The position numbers and the translations under genes are program-made. Below, piece after piece: positions 54,361 to 62,952 of a stretch of 64,000 nucleotides of DNA. Source of the stretch: Halomarina halobia. Its GTDB lineage: Archaea > Halobacteriota > Halobacteria > Halobacteriales > Haloarculaceae. The notes under the pieces were generated by a model. The model was not told the origin of the DNA and ran no database searches. It was given only the letters and a program-made list of their open reading frames with translations. The DNA is taken from the NCBI RefSeq assembly GCF_029338575.1, contig NZ_CP119992.1:1860001-1924000 (forward strand). The letters are read 5' to 3'. Positions within the stretch are counted from its first letter, which is position 1. Each line of letters opens with the position of its first letter.

Positions 54361-54873
54361 ATGGGGCTGTCGGACATCGCCGCCGGGGTGGAGGTGACGA
54401 CCGAGCAGCGCGAGCGCGGCGTCGCGAGCGTCGACGCGACCGAGGCCTCCCTGGACGAGCGACTCGCCGCGTTCGAGGACGACCTGCCGTGCTCGGCCGA
54501 CGCGGCCGCGACGGTGGTCGAGGCCTACGCGGGCGGCGCGAGCGTGGGAGCGAGCGCCGGCGCGGCCGACCTCCCGCCGGTGACCGGCGCGAAGGTGTTG
54601 CACCTCCTCGGCGAGCACGTCTCGCCGCTCGGACCGACGGGTCGCGAACTCGTGGACGACTGGCTGGACGCGCGGCTCTCGCGCGCGGACGCCCTCTCGC
54701 TCTCGGGGGCGAGCGAGTCGGCGTTCGCGCTCGCCGTCTACGTCGAGACCCACGACCCGCTTCCGGGCGCGCGGGAGGCGCTCGCGGACGCGCTCGCGCT
54801 CGGCGGGGACGCCGCCGTCGCCAAGCGCGACCTCCTCGCCGAGACGATGGACGACGGGTTCGACCGTCGCTAG
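54361..54873 (+). CDS. conserved haloarchaeal protein next to MinD-like gene
   Basis: A 170-residue acidic, helical protein: MGLSDIAAGVEVTTEQRERG, AAATVVEAYAGGASVGASAG, then VTGAKVLHLLGEHVSPLGPT. Middle residues (TVVEAYAGGASVGAAA-like) recall helix-turn-helix spacing, but no family is certain. TTTTAAG at 54329-54335 is about 27 nt upstream, giving a leaderless mRNA. Its last 4 nt overlap the convergent MinD-like gene. Confidence 0.75.
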   Translation: MGLSDIAAGVEVTTEQRERGVASVDATEASLDERLAAFEDDLPCSADAAATVVEAYAGGASVGASAGAADLPPVTGAKVLHLLGEHVSPLGPTGRELVDDWLDARLSRADALSLSGASESAFALAVYVETHDPLPGAREALADALALGGDAAVAKRDLLAETMDDGFDRR

Positions 54874-55613
54874 CGGCGGAGCGACCGCAACCGTTCGCGC
54901 ACGCCGTCGTCCCCGACCTCGACCTCGACGCGCACGCCGAACAGCGTCGTGACCGCGTCCGCGACGCCCGCGGCGAACGGGCCGTCCGCGGCGGCGCAGA
55001 CCGGCACCGCGGCCGGGTCGGTGCCGGTCGATTCCGGAACGACGGCGTCCGCGTCGGGCGCGTCGTCGACGCTCTCCGGACGGTTCACGACGACCGAGTC
55101 CACCTCGACGCCGAGGTCGGCGAGGCGGTCGCGCGCCCGGACCAGCGCGGCGCGTCCCCGCTGGCCCGGCGGGGCGACGACCGAGACGGACGCGCAGGCC
55201 GTGACCGCCGCGACCGCCTGGTTCGCCGCGACCGGGGGCGTATCGACGAGGACGTAGTCGAAGCGCCCCCCGGCCTCCTCTATGCGCGCCTCGAACCGCC
55301 GCGCCGCCTCGGGCGTCTTCGCGCGGGCCAGTCGCTCGAACGGGGCGCGCGCGGGGCAGACGGCGAGGCGGCCCTCGGCGTCGGACGCGAAGTCGACGAG
55401 ACCCGCCTCCAGCGGCGCGTCGGGGTCGAGCGCCAGTTCCGTTACGTCCGCGTCCGGGTAGGTAGGACAGTGATCGACGAGGCCCTGGGTGGCGTACGCC
55501 GCGTCGAGGACGGCGACGTCGTGGCCGCCACGGGCGAGCAGTGCGCCGAACTCGAGCGCGAGGCGGGTCGTTCCGGCACCGCCGGTCGCGCCGACGAGGC
55601 TGTAACCAGTCAT
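54870..55613 (-). CDS. MinD/ParA-like protein with altered P-loop
   Basis: A 247-residue MinD/CpaE-type fold protein. The P-loop reads YSLVGATGGAGTTRLALEFG, so both the signature Lys and the Walker A Lys of KGGxGKT are replaced (Ala-Thr and Thr). Other family features remain: VAVLDAAYATQG (switch I), YVLVDTPPVAANQAVAAVTA (Walker B) and SVVAPPGQRGRAALVRARDR. It may bind nucleotide weakly or act as a pseudo-ATPase partner of the intact MinD-like protein nearby. TATAAAAG near 55636-55643 is 23-30 nt upstream (minus strand), supporting the ATG at 55613. Confidence 0.82.
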   Translation of the reverse strand: MTGYSLVGATGGAGTTRLALEFGALLARGGHDVAVLDAAYATQGLVDHCPTYPDADVTELALDPDAPLEAGLVDFASDAEGRLAVCPARAPFERLARAKTPEAARRFEARIEEAGGRFDYVLVDTPPVAANQAVAAVTACASVSVVAPPGQRGRAALVRARDRLADLGVEVDSVVVNRPESVDDAPDADAVVPESTGTDPAAVPVCAAADGPFAAGVADAVTTLFGVRVEVEVGDDGVRERLRSLRR

Positions 55614-55751
55614 ATCGTATTTCGTGAGGGTATCCTATAAAAGCATACGGGCGTCCACGACCGTGACCCGACGTCTCCCGAGCCGAACAGTAGTATACAT
55701 ATACCCGATAGTAAATTTAAAATATATAACACGGTATTGTGAATCAGAATT

Positions 55752-56400
55752 ATGTGCGAATATCTGGACCGTCGACAGTTTCTGGGTGCGGCGGTTGCGG
55801 CCTCCGCCCTCCTGGCGATCCCAACGGCGAGGTGCGAGCGCGCGAGTGTCCACTCCGTCGGGCAGGCAGTCTACGCGACGGCCGACCTGGCAGTCCGTGC
55901 TGGGCCGGGGCTGCGGTACGGGATCGAGGCGACCGCCGCGAGGTACGCCGGCGGCTACATCGTAGACGGCCCGGTGTCCGCCGACGGCTACACGTGGTGG
56001 AAGCACCGCTTCGACGACGGGACCCACGGTCGCCTGACCGGGTGGGCCATCCAGCGGGGCACCGACGCCGCGGAGGTCTCCCGCCCGGCGACGGGATACA
56101 TGGTATCCGACTGGTATAGCAACCGGAGCTACGGGGACCACGACAGGGTCGACAGCACCAGCGACCACGGGACGCCGGTCCTTGCCGCGCGAGCGGGAAC
56201 CGCCCACACCCACTACGAGCGCGCCCGCGGCAACTACGTCGTCATCGATCACGGTGGCGGCTACGAGACGCTGTACTGTCACCTGCAGGACGTCACCGTC
56301 TCCGACGGGGAGGACGTCTCGCGGTACGAACGGATTGGAACGATCGGTTGACGGGTCGCTCGACCGGCCCGTACCCCCACCTGACGGCCACGTGCGACGG
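55752..56400 (+). pseudogene. secreted M23-type peptidase, frameshifted at its 3' end
   Basis: The first frame gives 199 residues and stops at 56351. It has a twin-arginine-type leader (DRRQFLGAAVAASALLAIPT), an SH3-like region (ADLAVRAGPGLRYGIEATAA), and an M23/LytM fold with the HxxxD-like ligand HDRVDSTSDHGTPVLAARAG and GNYVVIDHGGGYETLYCHLQ. It ends at RYERIGTIG, just before the family's last motif (STGxSTGPHLHFE). A one-base deletion restores frame and the next codons read TGRSTGPYPHLT, a decayed version of that motif. A TTTAAAATATAT element (about 55718-55730) precedes the ATG. Confidence 0.75.
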
Positions 56401-56502
56401 AAGCGAGGGGTCCGCCGTCGGCGAGAGAGACGACGAAGCGTACATTCGGAACGGCCGTCGCGAGGGGCTACGACGGGCCCGTGGCGACTGCCGTCGAAAC
56501 GA

Positions 56503-56925
56503 CTACCCCCGCTCCCCGATCGCCGCGGCGATGTCGTCCAGTTTCTCCTCGCTCAGGTCTGGCCTGCGTCCCATGGCGGCGTGGATGGGGCCGCCGCCGT
56601 CGCCCTCGAAGCGCGGGACGACGTGGCCGTGGACGTGTGGCACCTCCTGGCCGGCGGCCGCGCCGTCGTTGAACCCGACGGTGATCGCGTCTGCGTCGAC
56701 CGCCCGCTCGACGGCGGGCACGAGGTCGTAGAGGACGGCGAGGAGGTCCGCCGCGAGGTCGTCGGGGAGGTCGTCCAGCCGCTCGTGGTGGGCCTTCGGG
56801 ACGACGAGCGTGTGTCCCGGCGCGAGCGGGTTCGCGTCGAGGAAGGCGAGGGCCGAGTCGTCCTCGTACACCGTGCGACTCGGGAGGTCGCCGTCGACGA
56901 TGCGACAGAAGATGCAGTCGACCAT
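56503..56925 (-). CDS. HIT-family nucleotide hydrolase/transferase
   Basis: A 140-residue histidine-triad protein. The N-terminal zinc Cys pair is VDCIFCRIVDGDLPSRTVYE. LDANPLAPGHTLVVPKAHHE follows, and the catalytic HxHxHxx is VPHVHGHVVPRFEGDG. Family members hydrolyse purine nucleotide phosphoramidates or dinucleotides. The ATG at 56925 is preferred over an in-frame ATG nine codons upstream, since the domain begins immediately. CTTTTG near 56950 is 27 nt upstream. Confidence 0.9.
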   Translation of the reverse strand: MVDCIFCRIVDGDLPSRTVYEDDSALAFLDANPLAPGHTLVVPKAHHERLDDLPDDLAADLLAVLYDLVPAVERAVDADAITVGFNDGAAAGQEVPHVHGHVVPRFEGDGGGPIHAAMGRRPDLSEEKLDDIAAAIGERG

Positions 56926-57035
56926 GGGCGGGCGGTCGTCCGGCGGCGGCAAAAGCCTCCCGGTGGCCCCGCTCAGGGGCCGGCGCGGCGGGGGCGGTGA
57001 ACCTTTTTACTCTGACCCGCGAATCGTGAGACACC

Positions 57036-58031
57036 ATGCCGATCGAGTTCGTCAGGGACGTACAGCGGGCGTCGTTCTACAGCCCGCTCGAGGACTTCGC
57101 CCCGGTCGAGGTCGAGGTCGAGGTGCGCGAGGATCCGCTGACGGGGCGACAGGCGCGGATCGTTCCCGATAACTTCGTCCACCCGGAGGAGTTCGACATC
57201 GAGGAGGTCGTGCGCGACGACGAGAACTGCTTCTTCTGCCCGGGAACGGTCGAGGAGGTCACCCCGAAGTACCCCGACTGGGTGGGCGAGGAGCGGGGGA
57301 CGGAGGGCGAGGCGACCTCCTTCCCGAACCTCAGCCCCTACGGCGCGCACTCGAACGTCGTCGCGCTCACGGAGGACCACTACCGACCGATCGACGGGTT
57401 CACGCCCGAGGTGTTCGCGGACGGCCTGCGCGCCGCGCTCCGGTACGTGACGGCCGTTCGCGACCACGAGGACGCCCCGTACGCCAGCGTGAGTATGAAC
57501 TTCCTCCGGTCGGCGGGCAGCAGCATCATCCACCCCCACCTCCAGACGCTCGTCGACGACCGGGGGACGAACGTCCAGCGCGAGCTGCGCGAGGCCGAGC
57601 GCGCCTACCGCGAGGAGCACGGCGCGGACTACTGGGCCGACCTCGCGGACGAGGAGCGCGACGGCGAGCGGTTCGTCGCCGAGACAGGCGGCGTGTCGTG
57701 GCTCGCGCCGTTCGCCCCGCGCAACCACCGCCACCTGGTCGGCGTCGCGGCCGGGGCGGAGGGCGTCCCGGCCCCCGAGAGCGACCTCGTCGCCGACCTC
57801 GCGTCGGGGCTCGCGAACGTCCTCTCCTACTACGGCGACGCCGGGCTGAACAGCTTCAACTTCGCGCTCTTCCTCGCCGACGGGGTGACCCCGGTGCTCG
57901 ACATCGTCGCGCGGTCGGTGTTCGACCGGTACTACTGGAGCGACGCGACGTTCTTCACGGTGCTGCACGACGAGGGCGTGGTGGACGTCGCCCCGGAGAC
58001 CTACGCGGCGGAGGCGCGGGGGCACTTCTGA
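57036..58031 (+). CDS. galactose-1-phosphate uridylyltransferase-like protein (HIT superfamily)
   Basis: A 331-residue GalT-type protein. CFFCPGTVEEVTPKYPDW supplies a Cys pair, AHSNVVALTEDHYRPIDGFT and SMNFLRSAGSSIIHPHLQTL hold the HPHxQ catalytic motif with His nucleophile, and FAPRNHRHLVGVA and FNFALFLADG follow. It would transfer a nucleotidyl group between sugar 1-phosphates, but galactose specificity is not shown. A TTTTTAC string (57004-57010) lies 26-32 nt upstream. It overlaps the MGMT gene by 1 nt (TGATG). Confidence 0.85.
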   Translation: MPIEFVRDVQRASFYSPLEDFAPVEVEVEVREDPLTGRQARIVPDNFVHPEEFDIEEVVRDDENCFFCPGTVEEVTPKYPDWVGEERGTEGEATSFPNLSPYGAHSNVVALTEDHYRPIDGFTPEVFADGLRAALRYVTAVRDHEDAPYASVSMNFLRSAGSSIIHPHLQTLVDDRGTNVQRELREAERAYREEHGADYWADLADEERDGERFVAETGGVSWLAPFAPRNHRHLVGVAAGAEGVPAPESDLVADLASGLANVLSYYGDAGLNSFNFALFLADGVTPVLDIVARSVFDRYYWSDATFFTVLHDEGVVDVAPETYAAEARGHF

Positions 58032-58423
58032 TGCGCGTCTCCGTCCTGGGCTCGGACCTCGCCCTCGACGAGCGGTCCCTCGACGCCGACCGCGCCGAGA
58101 TCCGCGAGCAGGTCCGGGAGTACGAGCGCGGTGAGCGCCGGTCGTTCGACCTCGCCGTCCGGTTCCCGGAGACGTTCACCGGACGGGTCATGCGCGCCAT
58201 GGCGGCGATCCCCTACGCCGAGACGCGCACCTACGGCGACCTCGCCGCCGATCTCGACACCGCCCCCGTCGCCGTCGGCGGGGCGTGCGGGCGCAACCCC
58301 GTCCCGCTGGTCGTCCCCTGCCACCGCGTGGTCGGCAGCGACGGCGGATTGCGCGGGTTCTCGGCCGCCGACGGGGTCGCGTGCAAGCGCCGCCTGCTCG
58401 ACTTCGAGGCCGAGCGCGCATGA
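58031..58423 (+). CDS. ogt: methylated-DNA-protein cysteine methyltransferase
   Basis: A 130-residue MGMT domain protein. FTGRVMRAMAAIPYAETRTY leads into the DNA-binding HTH, and NPVPLVVPCHRVVGSDGGLR contains the alkyl-acceptor Cys97 in PCHRV. SAADGVACKRRLLDFE closes the domain. The N-terminal ribonuclease-like region is shortened. It removes O6-alkyl groups from guanine in a single-use reaction. It is coupled to the GalT-like gene upstream (TGATG) and the amidohydrolase downstream (ATGA). Confidence 0.92.
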   Translation: MRVSVLGSDLALDERSLDADRAEIREQVREYERGERRSFDLAVRFPETFTGRVMRAMAAIPYAETRTYGDLAADLDTAPVAVGGACGRNPVPLVVPCHRVVGSDGGLRGFSAADGVACKRRLLDFEAERA

Positions 58424-59307
58424 CGGGGAACGGTCGGTCGGACGACGCGGGCGGTTCCGGCCGTGACGACCGATTCAGCGACGTCACGGACGCCCACGTC
58501 CACCTGATGCCCGAGCGCCTCATGACGGCCATCCGGAGCGCCCTGCACGACGAGGCGGGCTGGTCGTTCCCGGACTCGGCCGCCCAGGCGGACGTGGAGC
58601 GCGTGCTGCGCGCGCAGGGCGTCGCGCGCTACGTGGCGCTCCCCTACGCCCACAAGCCGGGTATCGCGCGGGAGCTGAACGGGTGGCTGCTGGAGCGGGC
58701 GGGCGCGTCGGAGATGGCGATCCCGTTCGCGACGGTCCACGCCGACGACGAAGTGCGGACGGTCGTCCGCGACGCGTTCGAGGCGGGCGCGCGCGGCCTG
58801 AAGTTCCAGTGTCCCGTCCAGGGCTGCGCGCCGGACGACCCGCGGCTGGACCCCGCCTACGAGCTCGCCGCCGAGTACGACCGCCCGATCGTCTTTCACG
58901 CGGGCACCGCGCCGATGTTCGAGGACAGCCCCCACGTCGGCCTCGACCGCTTCCGGGCGTTCGTCGACTCCTACCCCGAGGTGCGGGCCTGCTGCGCCCA
59001 CATGGGCACCTACGAGCACGAGGGCTTTCTCGAGCTGGCCCGCGAGCGCGAGTCCGTGTTCCTCGACACCTGCGTGGCGATGGCGTCCACCGCCCCCGAC
59101 CTCCTCGGCTTCGACCCCGCCTCGATCCCCGACGCCGCCTTCGAGGACCTCGCCGGCCGGATCATGTACGGCTCCGACTACCCGAACGTCCCGTACGCCT
59201 ACGAGCGCGAGCGCGAGCACCTGCTGTCCCGGGACCTGTCCGACGAGGCCTTCGACGCGCTCCTCCGGGGCGCGGCGGCGCGCTTTCTGGGCGAAGCGTC
59301 ACCGTGA
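58420..59307 (+). CDS. amidohydrolase-family (amidohydrolase 2) protein
   Basis: A 295-residue TIM-barrel metal hydrolase of the amidohydrolase_2/ACMSD-like family. The N-terminal metal motif is VTDAHVHLMPERLM. GARGLKFQCPVQGCAPDDPR follows, YDRPIVFHAGTAPMFEDSPH brings the metal His, and RIMYGSDYPNVPYAYERERE gives the catalytic Asp. Substrate unknown; decarboxylase or hydrolase are both possible. It overlaps ogt by 4 nt, so the three genes form one operon. Confidence 0.87.
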   Translation: MTGNGRSDDAGGSGRDDRFSDVTDAHVHLMPERLMTAIRSALHDEAGWSFPDSAAQADVERVLRAQGVARYVALPYAHKPGIARELNGWLLERAGASEMAIPFATVHADDEVRTVVRDAFEAGARGLKFQCPVQGCAPDDPRLDPAYELAAEYDRPIVFHAGTAPMFEDSPHVGLDRFRAFVDSYPEVRACCAHMGTYEHEGFLELARERESVFLDTCVAMASTAPDLLGFDPASIPDAAFEDLAGRIMYGSDYPNVPYAYEREREHLLSRDLSDEAFDALLRGAAARFLGEASP

Positions 59308-59356
59308 GCGTCGGTGACGCGTACCTATTTGTCGCTCGAACCGAACGGGACAGGGG

Positions 59357-60667
59357 ATGACAGTTCGGTCGGATCCGCGACGGTGGCGATGGGTGTTGTG
59401 GACGGTTCTGGCCGGCGGTTTCCTCCTGGTGAACTTCCACCGCGTCTCCTCGTCGGTGCTCGCCGACCAGCTGACCCGCGCCTTCGACACGAGCGCGGCC
59501 GAACTCGGCCTGCTCCACGCCTCGTTCTTCTACATCTACGCCGCGCTCCAGCTACCGGCGGGCGTGCTCGTCGATCGCGCGGGGGTGCGTCGCGTGGCCG
59601 CCCTCGGGCTGGTGGTGATGAGCGCCGGCGTGTTCGCGTTCGCCACCCGAGGGACGCTCGTCGGGGGCTTCCTCGCCCGCGCGAGCATCGGCCTCGGCGG
59701 GAGCGTCCTCTACATCGCCACGCTCCGGTTCTGCGCGAACTGGTTCCGCCCGGACGAGTTCGCCACGATGACCGGGTGGACGATCGCCGCCGCGGGGCTC
59801 GGGGGCGTGCTCGCCACCACCCCGCTGGCGCTCGTGGCGGGGGCCCTCGGCTGGCGGACGGCGCTGCTGATCGCGGGGGCGGCCGGCCTCTGCATCGCCG
59901 TCGTCGTCTACGCGCTCGTCCGCGACCACCCGGGGCGGGCCGGCTTCGACGCGCCCGACGGCGTGACCCCCGGAACGGAGTCGGTGAGCGCCGCGACGGT
60001 CCTCGCGAACACGAAACGCGTCCTGCGCGAGCGGGAGACGTGGCTGCTCGGCGGCATGCTCTTTTTCCTCTTCGGGGTCAACTTCACCGTCCTCGGGCTG
60101 TGGGGCGTGCCGTACGTCGTCCACGTCTACGACGTGTCGGTCGCCCGCGCCTCGACGTACGTCCTGCTCGGGAACGTCGGCCTGCTGCTCGGCCCGCCCG
60201 TCTTCGGCGCGCTCTCCGATCGCCTCGGCCGCCGGACGGAGGTAATCCTCGCGTCGAGCGTCGGGTTCACGCTCGCCTACGGGGCCATCTTCCTCGCCGT
60301 CGCGCCGCCGCTGCCGGTGCTCGGGGCGCTGCTCTTCCTCGGGACGTTCGTCAACGGCGGGACGGCGCTCGCCTACACCGTCGCCAAGGAGCGCCACGGC
60401 GCGACCGCGAGCGGGACGGTGACCGGGACGGTGAACAGCCTCGGCTACTTCGGGGCGGCGACCTTCCCCGCGCTGATGGGCGTCGCGCTCGACGCCTACT
60501 GGACGGGCGAGACGATCAACGGCGCGCGCGTCTACTCGGTCACCGGCTACCGCGTCGCGTTCGGCCTCGCCGCGCTCGCGGGCGTGCTCGCCGTCGGCTG
60601 CGCGGCGTGGATCCACCTGCGGGTGGGCCGACCCGCCCGCGGCGGGGTGGCGGCGGCCGACGACTGA
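59357..60667 (+). CDS. MFS transporter
   Basis: A 436-residue major facilitator with about 12 membrane helices. The A-motif-like loop is GVLVDRAGVRRVAALGLVVM (after helix 2) and its repeat is GALSDRLGRRTEVILASSVG. A loop of about 25 polar residues (PDGVTPGTESVSAATVLANT) joins the halves. Substrate is unknown; sugar-acid or metabolite:proton transport is common in this branch. TATTTG near 59327-59332 is about 27 nt upstream. Confidence 0.88.
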   Translation: MTVRSDPRRWRWVLWTVLAGGFLLVNFHRVSSSVLADQLTRAFDTSAAELGLLHASFFYIYAALQLPAGVLVDRAGVRRVAALGLVVMSAGVFAFATRGTLVGGFLARASIGLGGSVLYIATLRFCANWFRPDEFATMTGWTIAAAGLGGVLATTPLALVAGALGWRTALLIAGAAGLCIAVVVYALVRDHPGRAGFDAPDGVTPGTESVSAATVLANTKRVLRERETWLLGGMLFFLFGVNFTVLGLWGVPYVVHVYDVSVARASTYVLLGNVGLLLGPPVFGALSDRLGRRTEVILASSVGFTLAYGAIFLAVAPPLPVLGALLFLGTFVNGGTALAYTVAKERHGATASGTVTGTVNSLGYFGAATFPALMGVALDAYWTGETINGARVYSVTGYRVAFGLAALAGVLAVGCAAWIHLRVGRPARGGVAAADD

Positions 60668-60768
60668 CGCCGACGCTCCCGGTCGCACTCGGTCGAGCGG
60701 CGTCGCCGGCCCGGCGATATCGGGCGGGCGACCGAAAGTATACGCGCTTGGGGAGAGAACCGCGTTAC

Positions 60769-61743
60769 GTGAGCCGCATCGGATACTGTCCGCCGGATCG
60801 GGTCATCTGGGACTTCTGGGTGTCCGAGGTGGACGGAACGTACCACCTGTTCCACCTGCAGGCCCCCGCGGGGACGGAGCCGTCGGAACGACACCACTGT
60901 TCGAGCGTCGGCCACGCCGTCTCGACCGACCTCCGCGAGTGGACCGACCGAGGGACGATACTCGAACCGAGCGCCGACCGGGCGGCGTGGGACAGCCTCG
61001 CGCTCTGGACGGGCTGGACGCTCGAACGCGACGGTCGCCACTACCTCTTCTACACCGGGCGCTCGCGGCGCGACCCCGACGGGCACACCCAGCGGATCGG
61101 CGTCGCCACCTCGACGGACCTCCGGACGTGGAAACCCCACCCGGCGAACCCGGTACTCCCCCCCGACGACCGCTACGCCGGGCGCGAGGAGACGGTGGAC
61201 GGAACGGTACCCTGGCGCGATCCCTGCATCGTCCGCGACCCGGAGTCGGGGACGTTCTACGCCTTCGTCACGGCGCGCGATCCCGATCGGCCGCCGGGGC
61301 GGCGCGGGTGCATCGCCCGCGCGCGCTCGGCGGACCTCGTGGAGTGGGAGGTCCTCCCGCCCGCGGCGTCGCCGGGACGGTACCGCGAGATGGAGGTCCC
61401 GTCGCTCCACCGGCGCGACGGGCGCTGGTACCTCCTCTTCTCGGTGCAGGCGTCGTGGTACGCCGATCACGTCCCGGCGGACGACCGCCAGACGGGCGTC
61501 CGCTACCTCGTCGCTGACGCGCTCGACGGCGACTTCGCGCCGCCCGAGACCGACGACCTCCTCCTCGGGAGCGACAGCCGGCAGTACACCGGCCGCGTCG
61601 TCCCCGATCCTGACGGCCGTGACGTCTTTCTCACCTGGAACGCCGGCCCCGAACTCGGCCACCCGGACGCGCCGAACCCCTACTCGCTCGCCCCGCCGCG
61701 CGATCTCCGGTACGGCGAGCGGGGCGGGCTTGGCCTCGACTGA
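60769..61743 (+). CDS. five-bladed beta-propeller glycosidase-like protein (GH32/43/68 type)
   Basis: A 324-residue protein with propeller repeats: WDFWVSEVDGTYHLFHLQAP, HAVSTDLREWTDRGTILEPS, GRHYLFYTGRSRRDPDGHTQ, VPWRDPCIVRDPESGTFYAF and EMEVPSLHRRDGRWYLLFSV. The Asp in the first blade, WRDP, and Glu in REMEVP suit the three acidic residues of this clan. No signal peptide, so it would be intracellular. Substrate unknown; fructan or a glycoside fits the neighbouring transporter. The start is GTG at 60769, with GTATAC near 60737-60742 as box A. Confidence 0.82.
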   Translation: MSRIGYCPPDRVIWDFWVSEVDGTYHLFHLQAPAGTEPSERHHCSSVGHAVSTDLREWTDRGTILEPSADRAAWDSLALWTGWTLERDGRHYLFYTGRSRRDPDGHTQRIGVATSTDLRTWKPHPANPVLPPDDRYAGREETVDGTVPWRDPCIVRDPESGTFYAFVTARDPDRPPGRRGCIARARSADLVEWEVLPPAASPGRYREMEVPSLHRRDGRWYLLFSVQASWYADHVPADDRQTGVRYLVADALDGDFAPPETDDLLLGSDSRQYTGRVVPDPDGRDVFLTWNAGPELGHPDAPNPYSLAPPRDLRYGERGGLGLD

Positions 61744-61777
61744 CCCCGGCCTCGCCCGTCGCGGGGGACGCGACGCG

Positions 61778-62653
61778 CTACAGCGGCGCGCGCTCGCCGC
61801 CCGCGCCCACCGTCGCCGCGAAGACCGGGAGCGCGGGCAGGACCGTCTCGACCGGCCCCGAGTTGAACTCCCGGAAGAGCTCCTGTACGTCCTCGATCGA
61901 ATCCTCCTCCATCCCGATCCCGCGCAGGTCGTCGGGCGCGAGGCGGGGTCGGTAGGGCGCGCCCGTCACGAACCCGCTCGCGAGATCGTCCACCCGGTCG
62001 CACGCGCGGTCGAACGCCGCGCTCTCGAGGGCCGGTTCGACGTCCCCCCACAGCCGGTCGAGCGCGGCGGGCCACTGCGCGAGACAGCGGTAGATGCTCG
62101 GCAGGTTCGAACCGAGGCCGTGAAACTCCCGGACGGACTCGACCGTCCCCGATAGCTCGCCCGGCACCGCGTCGGGCGCGACCATCGACGGCGGCGCGCC
62201 CCGGTCCCGGTCGAGCCAGTCGGGAAACGGCGCGGTCGTCGCGGGGTCGTCCGCGGTGTCGGTCCCCACTGCCTCACCGTGGAGCCCCCGGTCCATCGCC
62301 TCGAAGAGCACGGCGAGGCGGGGCGCGACGACGTCGAAGGTGGCGAGTTGCCCCCGCAACTCGGCGAACGCGGCCGGCGAGACGCCGAGCGCCGCCGGGT
62401 CGTAGGCCGGGAGGTCGTCCAGTTCCGAGAGCACGGCGTCCCGGTACTCGACCGTGAGCCGGGCGAACGCGCGCGTCTCGAACAGCGGCTTGACCTGCCC
62501 CCACGCGTAGCGGGTGAACTCGGGTTCGTTCGCCACCGCCGTCCGGAAGATCCAGTTGACCACCGGCGCGCGGAAGGTGTGTTTGACGTCGTCGTAGAGG
62601 CCGCGACGCCACCCGGTCGCCTCGCGGTCGTACAGTTGCTCGCTCGTATCCAT
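61778..62653 (-). CDS. DehI-family 2-haloacid dehalogenase-like protein
   Basis: A 291-residue all-helical protein made of two pseudo-repeats, as in DehI: YDDVKHTFRAPVVNWIFRTA, RYAWGQVKPLFETRAFARLT, and in the second half STVESVREFH-like and CLAQWPAALDRLWGDVEPAL. DehI hydrolyses D- and L-2-haloacids with inversion. Whether this relative is active cannot be judged because I cannot place the catalytic Asp with certainty. The ATG at 62653 is preferred over an upstream start at 62734, as the protein then begins MDTSEQLYDREATG. Confidence 0.82.
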   Translation of the reverse strand: MDTSEQLYDREATGWRRGLYDDVKHTFRAPVVNWIFRTAVANEPEFTRYAWGQVKPLFETRAFARLTVEYRDAVLSELDDLPAYDPAALGVSPAAFAELRGQLATFDVVAPRLAVLFEAMDRGLHGEAVGTDTADDPATTAPFPDWLDRDRGAPPSMVAPDAVPGELSGTVESVREFHGLGSNLPSIYRCLAQWPAALDRLWGDVEPALESAAFDRACDRVDDLASGFVTGAPYRPRLAPDDLRGIGMEEDSIEDVQELFREFNSGPVETVLPALPVFAATVGAGGERAPL

Positions 62654-62707
62654 GGGAGGGGGATGCACGCCGGGAGGGTAGGCGTTGGGGTCGGGGGCAG
62701 CGAGGGG

Positions 62708-62943
62708 CTTCCGAACGTTGAGCTGGCGACCCACGCGGGCGTCACGCGCCAGACCGTCGGGAGCTACATCGACCTCCTGCTCGATCGAGATCGTCGAGAT
62801 CGTCCCCGGTACGTCCCCGACGCGGTTTCGCGTCGCCGACAGCGACGTCGTCCGGGAACTCTTCGAACTCGACAGCGCGCTGAACGCGGTGCGCGAGGAG
62901 ACGAACGGAGCGCCGGCGGTAGATCACGACACCACTTCGACAG
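62708..62943 (+). pseudogene. frameshifted winged-helix regulator remnant
   Basis: One frame reads LPNVELATHAGVTRQTVGSY followed by IDLLLD (an HTH: ELA-x-H-x-GV-x-RQTV). From about 62785 the sensible sequence continues in the next frame: EIVEIVPGTSPTRFRVADSD, then VVRELFELDSALNAVREE. Joined, these give a winged helix with wing and dimerisation helix. No start codon precedes the HTH, so the gene has lost its 5' end and carries a frameshift near GATCGAGATCGTCGAG. It lies upstream of dehI in the opposite direction and may be its former regulator. Confidence 0.7.
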
Positions 62944-62952
62944 TCGTCCCGC

